Of a stretch of DNA of 64,000 nt, positions 37,013 to 49,800 are shown piece after piece (position 1 is the first letter of the stretch; each line of letters opens with the position of its first letter). The position numbers and the translations under genes were made by a program. The stretch is from positions 4,177,717 through 4,241,716 of the forward strand of contig JAQFVV010000056.1 in NCBI GenBank assembly GCA_028023455.1, in the 5' to 3' direction. The stretch comes from Epiperipatus broadwayi (taxonomy: Eukaryota; Onychophora; Udeonychophora; Euonychophora; Peripatidae). The notes under the pieces were generated by a model. It saw only the letters and a program-made list of their open reading frames with translations, did no database searches and was not told the origin of the DNA.

Positions 37013-37510
37013 TCCGTGGAGAATAGTTTCCAGTTCTAGGATGAACTGTTGTAGAAGGGATTGTATATGCATTTATAGATTGCTATTAATTTCCAGCTCT
37101 ATTTGACAGCATACAGTGACATCTAACTGCACTATGACAGCTTGCATTGAGTTGGCTTTGGTTCTAGCAATGGACTTGTCTCACTGCATAATTATTAGTT
37201 TAACTTCTGTAGTCTGGAAAATATATATACTGCTATCCAAGTTAGCAGAAGTTTCTTATGATCATATATGGAGAATCAGGCTACTGTTATTAAGATTTAA
37301 CCACTGTCCTCTGGCCTTATCTTTAAAAAAACTGTTTATTTATTGCTAGATCCCCAATATTCATGAAAGCATTCATATTCAGTGAGCATCATTTGCCATT
37401 GGCTATGTATTATTTATATATGCATTGATTAGTGGCAATGAATGTGCAATATGATCATGATAAAAAAGAAATTTGACTATTCCATTATTTGAAGGCAAGG
37501 TGTATAACAT
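37013..37510 (+). mobile_element. LTR-like dispersed repeat, copy 2
   Basis: It starts near 'ggagaatagtttccagttct' and ends at 'gaaggcaaggtgtataaca'. It is a direct repeat of the latter part of 37730-38455 and related to 14557-15200. The 5' third seen in the other copies is missing, so it is truncated. No coding capacity. Confidence 0.5.
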
Positions 37511-37729
37511 TCCATCTCCCTAGCTAAAATCATCCCTGGAGAATATAGCCATGCAGATGCATTGAAAGATGTCTGCTTTACTTTGTTAATTCTTCTGATT
37601 TGATGACATTCTCAGCAGGTCCCTCTTGTCATCATTTGATACTTTTGGAATTGAAAGTTTATTGTCACTGGCTGATAACTCATTACTGGTAGATTGCAAC
37701 TGTTTTATTTAATGAGATTTTTTGCTAAT
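37511..37729. other. Spacer between two LTR-like copies
   Basis: About 220 bp of moderate complexity between direct copies of the LTR-like repeat. If these are LTRs, this would be all that remains of the internal region. No coding match was recognised. Confidence 0.35.
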
Positions 37730-38455
37730 GTCTGGTCTTGGAACAGTAGATCCTGTCGATTACATGAATTCTGTTGTGTTTAGTCATGATTATACATATA
37801 GACACAAATGAGTATACATAAATTTTATAATATATTATTAGTAATATATAAATACAAACACACACTTGATTTACAATTGTTATTTGTAGATATCTTCCTT
37901 CTGTGTAATACTCTTTGTGGAGTATAGTTTCCAGTCCTAGGATGAAGTGTTGAAGAAGGAACTGTATATGTCCTTATAGATTTCTATCCACTTATAGCTG
38001 TACTTGACAGTGTGCTTCATGAGTAGGTATGATGAATCTGAAAGCTTTCCTCAATTCAGTTTTGGTTGTAGCAATTTTCAGTCCTAAACATGAACTTGTC
38101 TCACTGTGTAACCATTAATTTAACAGCTATACTCTGGAAAAAGTATATCCTGCTGTGCAGTTTATCAGAAGTACCCTTCAACCGTATATGAAGAACCGGG
38201 CTATTGCTATTCAGGGTAACAGCTATTCTCTGGCTTTATCTTAAAAAAGGATGATTATTTAATGCCATATCCCCAACCTTCATGGAAACATTCAGATTCA
38301 GTGAGCATCATTGCCTATTTTCATATTATTGCTATTAGCTATACATTATTTCTTTATGTACACATTGGTTAGTGGCAATTAATGACTCAATCTAATCACA
38401 ATAAGAAAAAAATATGGATTAGTTTATTGTTTGAAGGCAAGGTGAAATATGACAA
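37730..38455 (+). mobile_element. LTR-like dispersed repeat, copy 3
   Basis: Longest copy of the family. It begins near 'tgtctggtcttggaacagta' and ends near 'gaaggcaaggtgaaatatga'. It shares 'gtatagtttccagtcctagg', 'ttcagtgagcatca' and 'cattggttagtggcaat' with copy 2. It is old and non-coding. Confidence 0.5.
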
Positions 38456-38699
38456 AAACTATTTTTAATTGTTTTATATTAGTAACTGACGTGTGTGACA
38501 TTACTCTCAAAGAATAAATTGTCATTATTGATTCAATAAATAAAACACGTAATATAAAATACATTGAATGTTAATATGTAACATATTGCAATTATTCCTC
38601 ATATGACTTGCTTATTAAGTAAAGGAAATACTTGCAAGTCAAAGCATAAAACAATATATATATATATATATATGTATAGACTGGAGATAATATGTAATA

Positions 38700-39045
38700 A
38701 AATAAATTCTACAAGAGCATGTTGGTAATTATCAACTATTATAATAATAACTTTTGGTATGAAACAATATTTATTACTTTGCTAAGTATCCAGGCTTTCA
38801 ATATGGTTCACTGTCAAAGTATGATTAAATGTAAATCTATTATAATTAGTAACTAGTTTAATGTACATTTATATGCATGTGGATATGTTAGCGTGTTGGC
38901 TAATATTCATATTAGTCATGCTTTGACAAAGATACACTGTATCGAAGACCCGGCTTAGCAAAATAATAAATATTATTTTATATCAAAATTCATTACAGTA
39001 ATAGTTGATAACTATCTATATGCTCTTGTATAATTTATTTTACTT
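38700..39045. repeat. Inverted repeat with degenerate hammerhead-like core
   Basis: Arms 38700-38835 and 38910-39045 are reverse complements sharing 'ttatcaactatt', 'aatatttattatttt', 'gctaag' and 'acaagagcat'. In the right arm, 'ttgacaaagatacactgtat' continues with cgaa. It has a good 5-bp stem II (GATAC/GTATC) between remnants of CTGANGA and GAAA, but no GTC cleavage triplet. It may be a dead relative of the hammerhead-bearing elements or a chance stem. Confidence 0.5.
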
Positions 39046-39542
39046 TAAATTTGAATACATTTATTTGTCTGTGTAATGGTTTATTTTTTTTTTTTATAAC
39101 TATTTCATCATAAAACAAATAAACATATGCAAATTAGAATTGCAAATACAAAGAGAAATATCAATATATATATATATATCTAAATATTAAATCACCCTAT
39201 GGTTAATAAATCCAACAATACCCTCTGTAAAATATATTAAAGTTTTCAAAATAGCCAACCTCAAAATGATACGAAATTTTTTATTGCAGTTTAGCATTAG
39301 CACTGGGATTATATATATATTGTTTGAAACTCTTTGGCCAGAAAGCATGAAATTAAAGCTATTTTAATTGCTTTATATTATTAATTAACATACGTAATAT
39401 TACTCTTAACTTAAACATATATATATATTTCTAAATTAGTTTTTACATAAATATTGATATGGAACTATTAAGTTTTTCATTCTATTCTAAACAACAACCG
39501 ATACAGAAACTCCATTAAATTTGTATTTAGTTTAATGTATTT

Positions 39543-39830
39543 TAAAATAAATTCTTCAGTTTTATCATTTTCAAATATTATTTATCTACTTCAAAGTTCT
39601 CTGAGTTTAAACTATCTTTTTTTTTTTTTTTAAAAAAAAAAAGCTTTTTGTTTTCATGTCATTCTGATAAATATTTTATTTCAGTCATCCATCTTACATA
39701 TGGCCCTTTTCTAGATCTTTTATACTATTAAGATTATCTGTTTATTATCATTTTTATATGATAATTTTTGTCTCCACTTTAATTTCTCGATCTTTTGTTT
39801 TATATAATGTCAAAAAAAAGATCACTGATA
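39543..39830. repeat. Dispersed repeat R1, copy 1
   Basis: It matches 45178-45470 in the same orientation: 'cagttttatcattttcaaa', 'gtttaaactatctttttt', 'tatttcagtcatcca', 'ctattaag' and 'tcatttttatat' occur in the same order with moderate identity. The element type is unclear; minus-strand frames are full of stops. Confidence 0.6.
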
Positions 39831-40630
39831 TAATTTTATAACTGTTTTTATCTCTTTTTATTGTTTTGTTGAACCCAAAGATAAGTACTTGTACAACTAA
39901 TTTATTAAGTATCTTGCTTCTTTGACGTGGAATCATGGTTTTTTAAAAAATATTATTTCATTTCTACAGAAGTCATTTCATCTATGTTTAATTTTATGAT
40001 TAATTGTGTTATTATTTGAATTAATAATTTGATAAATGTATTCATAGTTGATAACATTTTTAAATTAATTATTTTTCATTTTTTAAAAAAGCGATTGAAT
40101 TTATTTCATTATTTTTGTGTTTAATTTTATTTCTATTTTACTGATTTATTTGATAGCTGTTCTAATAATTCCTACTTCTCAAAAATATTATTTGTGCATT
40201 ACTTAGTCGAACACAATTTAAGTGTAAATAGCACACATTGGTGCCACTTTATTTAATTGCTTTATAAATTAATTAAAGATAACTCAACAATTCTAAAACT
40301 TATTAATATTATTTTAATTTATGCACAGATATAGTATATGGTAGTTTAAATATCTTTAAACAATTGAAATTTGATAATTTATAATTTAGGGTATTATTAT
40401 CATTAGATGTTTTTGAATGGATCTCAATCCACTGCCTAGATATCTAATCACTCTCACCTCTCGATATTATTGTTCTAAGACTAAATGACTCTGATAAATG
40501 AGGATAGTACAATTTTATCAATAAATAATGATTTAATTAATCAACTGTGTCCTCAATTTCAGGTTATGATAATTGAAATAGTTAAGATTTTACTTCATTA
40601 ACGCTTAAATAAATTAATATATATATATAT
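39831..40630. other. AT-rich unassigned DNA
   Basis: No gene or repeat end seen. It ends in a short (TA)n run (40619-40630) into which the Penelope-like element appears to have inserted. Confidence 0.5.
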
Positions 40631-41180
40631 GCTCTGCGCACAGTTAATGAAGCTATTAATAAATTGTCAAAATTTTTACTGCCAAGCGCTTTCAGGACAG
40701 TCTACAGTCCCATATTCATGGCGAGTTATTCTGTTAATAACTGTAAAACTATGCAATCAACTATCATGTGACTTTGAAGTTGCTTTCCGTTCACCTTCCA
40801 ACACCAATAGACTGATAAATAATACCAAAGACAGGATCAAATCTGAACTCACCCCTCAAGTTGTGTACAAAATTACCTGCCCCCAAAGAAATTGCATGGC
40901 AACATATTATAGAGAGACCAAAACTAACATTGCCACCAGAGTAGCTCAACACCGATACCTTTACAATAAAACCAAAACAAAGTATGAACGTAATTCGATT
41001 TTTGTCGAACACAAAAGAAACTCTGGACATGCTTTTCTACCTACCACAGCCAGTGTCATTTGCTCTGAAACAAACAACACCAAACATAAAGTTAGGGAAG
41101 CTTACTTCATTGTGGCTGACCCATCAGCAATCAACAGAAGAGAGGCCTGCTATTCCCTATCTCGTAAATGGTCCACGTAA
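40629..41180 (+). CDS. GIY-YIG endonuclease domain of a Penelope-like element
   Basis: This open frame of 183 codons has stayed intact. Its first 40 or so codons come from the left terminal repeat and are unlikely to be native. The family-like part starts near residue 47 ('CDFEVAFRSPSNTNRLINNT', the linker typical of these elements). The GIY motif is 'VVYKITC' (residues 78-84), followed by a C-x4-C pair (84 and 89), as in Penelope-type nucleases. The YIG motif is degenerate ('YYRET', 93-97). Then come R104 and H108 ('RVAQH'), histidines at 128 and 134, and a candidate catalytic glutamate at 158 ('REAYFI'). In complete elements this domain nicks target DNA for reverse transcription. The altered YIG motif and the missing reverse transcriptase argue against autonomy. 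Expression is unknown. Confidence 0.75.
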   Translation: MLCAQLMKLLINCQNFYCQALSGQSTVPYSWRVILLITVKLCNQLSCDFEVAFRSPSNTNRLINNTKDRIKSELTPQVVYKITCPQRNCMATYYRETKTNIATRVAQHRYLYNKTKTKYERNSIFVEHKRNSGHAFLPTTASVICSETNNTKHKVREAYFIVADPSAINRREACYSLSRKWST

Positions 41181-41332
41181 CATCTGCATATAAATTTGCA
41201 TAAAATTTGCATAGTTTTACAGTTATTAACAGAATAACTCACCATGAATATGGGACTGTAGACTGTCCTGAAAGTGCTTGGCAGTAAAATTTTTGACAAT
41301 TTATTAATAGCTTCATTAACTGTGCGCAGAGC
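40631..41332 (+). mobile_element. Compact Penelope-like element with inverted terminal repeats
   Basis: A 702-bp unit bounded by 126-bp terminal inverted repeats (40631-40756 and 41207-41332) beginning gctctgcgcacagtt. Both ends abut (TA)-rich sequence. Between the repeats lies only the GIY-YIG endonuclease part of a Penelope-like element; the reverse transcriptase is absent. Inverted terminal repeats next to 5'-truncated copies are a known outcome of Penelope-like element insertion, so this is probably a truncated copy, although the symmetry gives it the form of a small stand-alone unit. Confidence 0.8.
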
Positions 41333-43740
41333 ACACATATATAATAAGTTATGATAATTGTAAAATACAGGAAATCACATCGTTATTGCAATAGTTTCTG
41401 ACAAAAATAATACCATGTGTAAATTATATGCATATGGTAGGAATTGAACTTCTACTGCATACTATTCTTAAGTGCATTTGGTACCACATATGAGTGATGG
41501 ACAATTGCAAATATATCACTACGCAACATGTATGAAAATAAAATAGATAATATACAATAGGAATTGTTCATCTACCACACATCACTGTTTAAACAAATAG
41601 TGAAAGTAAGTGACCAGAAGTTGCAAAGGTTATACAATCATTTCACTAATCTCCTACATAAGAATGAATCCCAGATGTAACAAGCATAATCTGAATTGTT
41701 GGATTGACAGTCATTCAAATTTATCACTAATATTACCTCAAAAACAAGAGTGCAGCTTGCTCAATATGAAACCTATTAGATACAACCTTAATCTAACTTG
41801 TCTATGCAGTGCGATTGAACTTCATTTATAATTTATAAATTTACCACTTTAATATATTAGTATTTTCAAATAAAGTGGAAATAACTTTTAATTAACATAC
41901 AATTTTTAATAGCATGACCAGAAATTACAAAAATACACTATAACTGAGAATTACAAAATTATTACTTTAGAATTATTGCCAATTAAGTTACAACTTGCTA
42001 AAGAAAACAACACAGTAATCACTCACTATACATGTCATAAACAAACTTGAACTAATAATTTTTCATTAACATATTTTTACTAGATCGAAGATAGATGATT
42101 AACTAGAAATTTTGTCTAAAGTTTACACTTTTTGTTATAGAATAAAATTTGCATTCAGTTCTTTAGACATTGGTTTATTTTTGCAGAATTTCTTATTAAA
42201 TTATAGTTATAGTGATAGTAGGTTTAAGTCACAATTTCAAATGCTTTTAGGATAACTTAATTCTCACTTTAGCCTTCGTTTGGTAGCTGATTTCTACTGT
42301 AGTCTTGGACATCAGATTCATTCATATAGGTTAATGTGTAGATGACTTTTTTCCAGGACTCAGTGATAGACTTTTCCAACTTGCCTTTTGAAAGCTTGGC
42401 AGAGTAAAACAGATAATGGCTTCTCTACTCTTGCATTGTAGATCTAGAAAAACAACAGGATAATGATACTCCTCTTAGTAACAGTAGATGAAGAATAATA
42501 GAAGCAGAATAGAATCCAAAGAATAATGGAAGATTACCTTGAATGCATGTTTTGGAGCTACCTTATCTGTAAAATTCAGATCCATCACTTGTCTTTTGCA
42601 TCCTTTGATCTATTGGACATAGATAATTTCAGAGAATCTGCTGTGGTCTTCTGCTTATGAGTCTAATACCATATTTGGAAGTTCTTATCTTTGAGCAGGA
42701 ATAGCACAGCCTTTTTAATTAACTCATGTCAATTATTTATCTCCTTAATTTAATCTATTGATCTGTTTACAACCATTTTAATTACTTTTGCTTAGAATGT
42801 CTTTTCCACTTTTAATTATTGTTAAAATAAAACATCTTTTGTCTTTAACCTACCTTTAAATTACATTTAGAATTAATTAGATTTTACAACTTTTTAGAAA
42901 ATATTTTATATAACTTGATTTAACAAAATTACTTTATAATTACTATATCATAGACATTTATCTCTGATATAAAATATCTATCTAACTTTTATTTATTAAA
43001 GTTTTTTAAAAACTTTTAAAACTTCTTCATGATTTTTAATTTACAGACATGAAATATATATGAAAGCATATATATATATATATAGCTTCAATATATGCAC
43101 ACATTAATAAAAATGCTGAAAAGTTTTTGGAGCCAGATAAGCATGCATTTGATAAATATTTTTATAACCTATTAATCCAATGAAAAATGGTGATTCAGAG
43201 ATAGTGATCTCTTTTGTAGCATCTTACAATAAAATATAGTATACTGTGTTATGTTATAACAGTTTCATATTTATCTTGTTTTATTAGTTGGCTTCTGTCC
43301 AATGTTTATAATAATCTTAAAACTAATAGAAAAAATATTAATCCTGTATGCCATATATTTTTTTGTTCTTTTTTTTTTAAATAGCAATCACATTATATTA
43401 TTGCATTCTATCTGTCATCGGACATATAAATATCATTAAATAAATTTTATTATTTTTTTTGAATTTTTACTTTCCTAATTGGATTTAATTTTACTGATTT
43501 TTTTATTTATTAAATAAATCGAATGATATACTGCTTGACAGTTCATAAATAGTTTGAATTTAGAAAGTGACAATATAAAACTGCAATTTATAAATATTAT
43601 GTTTTAAAATACCCTTACATAAATCACATAAAATATTGTTTTAAGTACAAATTGTAAGTATTTGAAATGATGTTATCATCATTATGTGAACTATATTTAT
43701 TACTAGCCCTAATTCCTATATCGTTCTTTGTAATATTCTT
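41333..43740. other. AT-rich DNA, one higher-complexity patch
   Basis: No confirmed gene. 42240-42720 is less AT-rich. On the minus strand it has splice-like borders ('cctgttgtttttctag' acceptor; 'ttcaaggtaatc' donor), but the frames carry stops, so exons are not called. A (TA)n lies near 43068-43084. Confidence 0.4.
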
Positions 43741-44099
43741 ATATATACTGTAACGTTTATTTATATACGTTGCAAATATATTGGCATTTGGTAAAAGCTA
43801 AAAAATAAAAGTAAATTTAATTTTTTTTTTTGACTAATTTTTTTTTTAAAAAATAACATACAGTGAAAGTTAAAATATTTTTTCATATTTTTTTAATGTA
43901 ATTAGAAATAAAAGTAGAATTGGAGAGAACAAAAGACATAAATTACCAATCTAGATAAGAGAAAGTAAAAATATTTCAACTAATTAAGGATGGAAGAATT
44001 TTGCTGAAAAAAATAAAGACTTTGTTACATAAATTTTATAAAGAATATATAAAATTATCAATGTATATTTTGACAAACAAAAGATATGTGCAGAAGTCT

Positions 44100-44620
44100 G
44101 AAAACTGGGCCTCTAGTATAAAAGGCAGAGGTCAGTTTGAAGAACATCTTGTTCGTTGGTTTCTCTAGTTGGTCTTGAATAACAATAATATATCCAAGAT
44201 CGCTCTACGCTGAAGTAATTCGGCATGGTGGAGTGAACCGGAGCTTCTGAAGACATCGTGCCTGAAGATGTATACCAGGAAGGTTTCGTGACCAACTAGA
44301 AGAATGGCCAACTAATAATCAAAGGCCATGAGCTCGTTTTAACCCTGAAAAACTATGCATAGTTATCTACAACCATCGTGAATTCACTAAAACTTACCGG
44401 TAAGTTATGCTTCATTATCCTGATTGTGACAAAAGTAACATTTGCAAACAATTCTTAAAAATATGTTTAAACAATCCCGATAGAGACATTAATTTTCTTG
44501 TACAAGAGACATTCATTTTTTAAGGAACTTTCTAGAAGAAATTTAGATATGAACAGTAATTGTAAAATTGTTTTTTATTAATGGATTCATGTCTGAGTTG
44601 TGTTCTCTCTAATTTACTTG
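44100..44620 (+). promoter_or_regulatory. Core-promoter-like segment, possible solo LTR
   Basis: 'ctagtataaaaggcagaggt' contains a strong TATA box at 44119-44126. About 280 bp downstream 'cttaccggtaagttatg' (near 44396) fits a 5' splice site. Near 44590, 'catgtctgagttgtgttctc' resembles the GT-rich tail after the polyadenylation signal in the 49-kb LTRs ('cttgtgtctgagttttgttt'). The order TATA, donor, GT-rich tail suggests an LTR of a different Gypsy family; a non-coding first exon of a host gene is the alternative. LTR ends were not located. Confidence 0.4.
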
Positions 44621-45177
44621 ATAAGTAATTTATTTCAAATATTTTTTTAGTCTATTAGAATAAAAATATTTCTAAAACCAATTTTCATTTGTGTGTTATT
44701 AATAATAATTATTATTTTTTTATTATTAGTCTAATGAGATTTAAAACGTAATTTACCTTTACCAATATGTTTCAATAAGCCCAGAAATAATAATCTTTAA
44801 AAAAAAAATTCTCGTTACGATATGATGTAATACCGATTAGTTTAAAAATATCTTTTCTTTTTAATTTGCGAGATGCTATGTGACAGTTCAATGGGTTCTT
44901 GCAGAACTCTGGCGCCTTTCAAATAAATTAAAAGCTGATCTCGTCAATAGCATAATTCTCAACAATTACTAGGCTGAGTTGATCAGGAAATATAGCTGTG
45001 TTTTTAGAATAGAAATACAACTTTCTTCTTTTTTGACATAGCTTGATCAACTCGCGCACAGTTTATATTAGCATGTAGAGGCCTAACCAAACGGAAAACG
45101 TTATAATACATTGTAATGTTATCGTTACTTTTATAATAAAACTTATTTTTCTCTAATTTTAGAAACGTTTCTTCCAG
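44621..45177. other. AT-rich unassigned DNA
   Basis: Contains a small inverted pair 'gagttgatca' (44973-44982) and 'tgatcaactc' (45046-45055). Otherwise nothing recognised. Confidence 0.4.
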
Positions 45178-45470
45178 AGACTTTTCTCAGTTTTATCATC
45201 ATTTTCAAACATTATTAATTTATTGTAAAATAAAAAGCTTTCTAGGTTTAAACTATTTTTTTTATTTTAAAAAAAAAAACACATAACTTTTCTTCAAGTA
45301 AATTTTCTTATTTCAGTCAGCCATTTCACATATTGCTCTTTTTTAAATCTTTTACACTATTAAGCTTGGCTATTTTCATTTTTATATAAACTTATGTATC
45401 TCATCTCCATTTCAATTTCTTGGTCATTTCTGGTATACACTGACAAAATGAACAATAAAAAAACTATTAA
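45178..45470. repeat. Dispersed repeat R1, copy 2
   Basis: Direct-orientation match to 39543-39830 (see that entry). The family is old. Confidence 0.6.
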
Positions 45471-46429
45471 AGACATTATCACATAAGCGTTCTTCATAGA
45501 TTGTAATATGATAGAATTGAGCATAACACTAAACATCATACAAACGCTTATGTAAAAAATAAAATCCCATTCAATATACAACTTAATATTAATAATCTGT
45601 CAAAAATTATAGTGAAAATCTTTAAGATTCTCATCAAATATATACCCAATAGATAAATACATAAGATTTTTTTACAAATGACTAATCAAATCATTTAAAA
45701 AAGATCCGCAAATTGTTTTCCATCAAATCAATCAAGATATTTTGTTGAAGAAATCTCAGAAACATTTAAAAAAATCTTTATCAGTTAATAATAATCAATA
45801 AAAAAACTTTATTAAAATCAGTATAATTAATTATATGACAAAGTTTATGAAGGCTTATAGACTCTAAAATACAGCTATGTAATTGGAGCATCTATCAAAC
45901 ACATCCGAATAATTATTAATTGTGTAATGAGAATATCATATTGCCAGATAGGAACTCTCACATTTAAAGAACAAAGACAGCAATATCCTAGGGGCAAGCT
46001 AGGGTGGACATATTATCTGAAAATATTTTAAATGTCAATACACTGAGGATAATCCATCTTTATGTAACTACCACAGCCAGTATTGATTTCACTTAAAGAT
46101 GCGACCAGACAAATCAATAAGCTAAAATCTGCTGTAACATTAAGATTGTCAGATATCACATCTGACTTATATAAATCCATGTAATATCTAATAGCCAATT
46201 GCCTGATAAATTTCTTCATCTCATCATTACAGAGTACATAAATTAGCTAAACATTAATAAGTAAATATTATTTATGATTGCAAAGACCCTTAATATTACA
46301 AGTCCACTTATGAATCAACTAAAACCTATAACTGTGGAAGATATACATGTTAAAATATTCATTAGAATATTCTTAGATAAACTTTAAGTTCTTCTTGGTA
46401 ACTAAACTTCTACATATCCATTATTTTAT
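45471..46429. other. Unassigned DNA, possibly 5' part of the LINE relic
   Basis: No clear frame. Weakly coding-like text on the + strand near 45985-46240 ends in a 'catctcatcattacag' stretch. It could belong to the LINE relic that follows, but there is no motif to prove it. Confidence 0.3.
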
Positions 46430-48930
46430 TTCTGGAAGACTTATTAATTTATGCAATATTGACATTCCGGGGAAGTAGTGGCATATATCAAACAAAATAG
46501 TCTGTAATCTAAATATTGATTTGAAAAATGCCTTTGACCTTATGAATCTGAATTATTTAATTAAACAGTTATCCAATATTATTTCAGAAAATTCAAACCT
46601 TATATGTAATTCAATAAATTATATAATAAATAGATCAACAACTTTGCTAAGGATAGCTTCTTTCTCTTGTTTTATTGGCTGTCTGCATTGATTGACTCCT
46701 GAAAGAAGTCACATCATATATTATCTTTTTTTTAAAATTGGATTTGTATTAATTATTGGTATGGCTATCTTGTAATTTCAAATGATATTTATTGCAATAG
46801 TTTAGAATTTTATTATAACCTTATCTAAAGAATGAGATAAAGAAATTATGTAATGAACCTTTAATTTAGATACCATAAGTTTTATATAACTCTGCATATT
46901 AGATAATAAAATATTTTCTAAGCTTTGCTCTTTTGAGTCTAAGAGGCTGGGAGTTTATGGTAAAGGTCTACATTGACTGATTTTGGAAAACAAAGACAAA
47001 TATTCCTTGCTTCTTTTTGAGACTTGCAAGTTGGTAAATATAAATGTGAAATGGTTGGTATAGTAACACGGGTAAAAAGTCACATAAACATATTGTATCC
47101 TCTAACCAATAATGAAATCCTTCATCCCTAAACTGTACTGAAAGTATATCTAAACTAAGACTAACAATCAAAAGCACATCCAATCTCCAAAAATCTTCAT
47201 TTTTTTCTATTTTCTGTTAAACATGCTTCCTCTTTACATATACTTTAAGATCATAATTTTCTCATCTACATATTAATTTTAACATTAAATAAACAAATAT
47301 GTGTGTATACTTTTATCACATATTTTATAATAATTATTTTTCCCCAATAATTTTGCCTAAAATCACAGATTTTTTTTCTCTTATGTGTAGTTTTATTTGA
47401 GTTTCAAATTGTGAGGTCATTTTGTAATACTTGTCACTAGAATTCAGTAATCATCAAGGCCCACATTGGTACCATTTGTAATAGTATCAGTGTAAAGTTG
47501 ACAGGGATGATGGGTAATCTGAGGCATTTGAAATAAAAACTTGTTTAATAAGAATGTGTACTTGCTTTAACATTGTTTTTAATTTTGTTTATAGGTGACT
47601 TAATCAAACAGGCTCAAAATATGATCCGAATTTGATATTGGAATTTTTAATGTGAATCAATTAAAAGAAAAACCAAGAAATTCGTCTTGGATTTTGGATT
47701 TACAGTAGACTGACAACTTTGCTATTTTTGGCAGTTTATAAGATGGTTTATAGAGTATTCTTAATATTGTGAATGCAACATATCTAATGTCTTGATTGCA
47801 ATATATAAACATTTTGGTTTATTAATTAATGTTCAAAAACTCAAGTTCCTTAACCAGTGACTGAAGCAAAATTCTCACCACTTTTAGCATGGATGTTTAT
47901 TAATTTGAGAATGTAAATCAGTTTAAATATCTTGGTAGTTTTATAAGTAGAAAAGTGGATTTAGATGTTTCATCAGAGACAAATCTGCAACTAAGTTAGT
48001 TTATATAGAGGCATTATTTTATCAAATTTATTCTAGGTAACCCTATCCATATAATATAAAGGCATTAGAAAAATCTCATTTAAGATGCTCAGAAAAAATT
48101 TCAAAGTACAATGGCAAGATCATAAAATCAACATGTTCTTCAATTTTCTGGATATGGTACTATTGAGTTTACTATGATTGTATTGAGTCCATTATTGTAA
48201 AGTCATACCTTTATTGGATTGGATATATAAAATGAATGAACAATGGAAAATTTTCTAAAATGATTTTTATAATCAACTTGAGCATGGTTTTCATGGTAGA
48301 AGTTGACCATGTTTACAAGATAAAGATTATCTTAAAGATAATCATCTCAATTGGGAAGATGTGGCAGAGAATAGAATAACTTAGAGAGCTACATTTAAAT
48401 GTGGTGTTGAAATATTTAAGAAAGGAGAGTTTTCTGCTGAAAAAATTAAGTCAGGTAAAAATATCAAGTGAAAAGACAAATGGATCAGCATATTCTATAT
48501 GTGGTCTTGTTTGTGGTTCAATTTGTATAGTCAATGCAAAACTCATTTCTAGAGTAGGTTTATTTCTTTTTATTTCTTAAGTTGGATAATCCATATTTAT
48601 TTATGAGTGGCTGTTTATTCTTATTTTATTATTATATTGATAACAGAAATGAACAAACTGAAATACATGAATAAGATTAACAAATAAATATCACTGATAT
48701 CATTAAAAAAATTAACAATTAGAAATGGAACTAAATGGAAATGTTGTTTATTAGTGATAAAAAATAGATGACAATTAAAAACATAAAGTGGATCCCAAGA
48801 GAATAAAAAATGGTCAAGAAAGAGATCACCTGTAATGTAGATGGATGAGATAAGAGAGTTTGGAAAATTGATGTGCAAAATGAGACCATATATTAGTAAA
48901 CTGAATTAAACTTTGGTAGATGTTTTAAAT
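46430..48930 (+). pseudogene. Decayed LINE ORF2 (reverse transcriptase region to C-terminus)
   Basis: Frames with many stops retain ordered LINE motifs. 'NIDLKNAFDLMNLNYLI' at 46512-46560 is reverse transcriptase motif A (family: DLTKAFD). 'ENVNQFKYLGSFIS' from 47907 is the conserved F-K-Y-L-G-S segment. 'STMARS' and 'GLDI'-like text near 48100-48230 matches the region after it, and 'HLNWEDVAENRIT' near 48340-48385 matches the W-x-x-x-A-x-D-R-x-x-W segment. A 3' tail at 48780-48930 ('PRKRSPVMWMDE' region) resembles the fragment at 35822-36240. The order fits a LINE related to RTE/CR1-type elements; the exact clade cannot be fixed by eye. It is dead. Confidence 0.65.
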
Positions 48931-49751
48931 AAATAAAATCATCAGCATTATTTTCAACAATTATCCATTCACTAAAGGATAAATAATGATTATAATCAAT
49001 TAAAACACATCCTAAGATGTTTTTGAAAAAATAATGTTAGTTTTCTGATTTAATTTATATCTTATAGTCGAATATTACTTTGACTTTTGTAAAATATACG
49101 ATATTTAATTTACATACACCATCTACATAATATCATATATATATTGTGCCCTTTTCTATAGGTCAATGATAGTTATAAATGGTCAATTACTAAAAAAATT
49201 TAAAATTAATATTATATAGTATTTAAAATTATAGATTATATTAAGCAGTAAAAGATTAATATGATATATTTAATAATAAGTATTGTGATGGTGAGAATTG
49301 TATCTAATTCTATATTTTTCTAAATTGTTTTTCAAAATTTTATATAATTATTTTATATAATATAAGTAGCAAATTTATTAAAACAGATAAAATTAGACTA
49401 AACACCGGAAATGACTACGTGACTGTCTGGAATATTCTATGTATAAGCACTGGTTTAAATTAATACTAATAATTAAAATATTTAAATAGTATATTATAGA
49501 AGTGGATGGAATTGTCACACATCATAATAAAAATAAGTAGTATACACCTTTATTAATTATTGTTTCAAAATTGTTTTAAAGGTAGTTAAATTGTAATAGA
49601 TAATAATTGATTTAAAAATAATAATTAGTTAACATTTAAGTCTATTACGTCATGATTTTAAAACTTTAGAAATTGTTTATAAATCCAAGTAGGGATTGAC
49701 CAATAAAAAAATAGATCTTGGCAGACAACCAAAAATCGCGCCAACTAATTG

Positions 49752-49800
49752 TATAAACGGGGAGAACAAAAATGTGTTGACTCCAGAGCAGAGGTAAAAT
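49752..49800 (+). promoter_or_regulatory. LTR core promoter (TATA) and splice-donor-like site
   Basis: 'tataaa' at 49752-49757 within 'attgtataaacggggagaac'. A start site about 25-30 bp downstream would fall near 49785. 'gagcagaggtaaaatt' just after it resembles a 5' splice site. The second LTR has the same box at 57525-57530. Upstream is a CCAAT-type 'gaccaat'. Confidence 0.55.

Noticed and set aside
40791-41338. Minus-strand frames across the Penelope-like unit
   Set aside because: They are shadows of the GIY-YIG frame or of the terminal repeats; the + strand carries all family motifs.
42240-42720. Possible minus-strand exons
   Set aside because: There are acceptor- and donor-like sites, but the frames between them have stops and no protein similarity was recognised.
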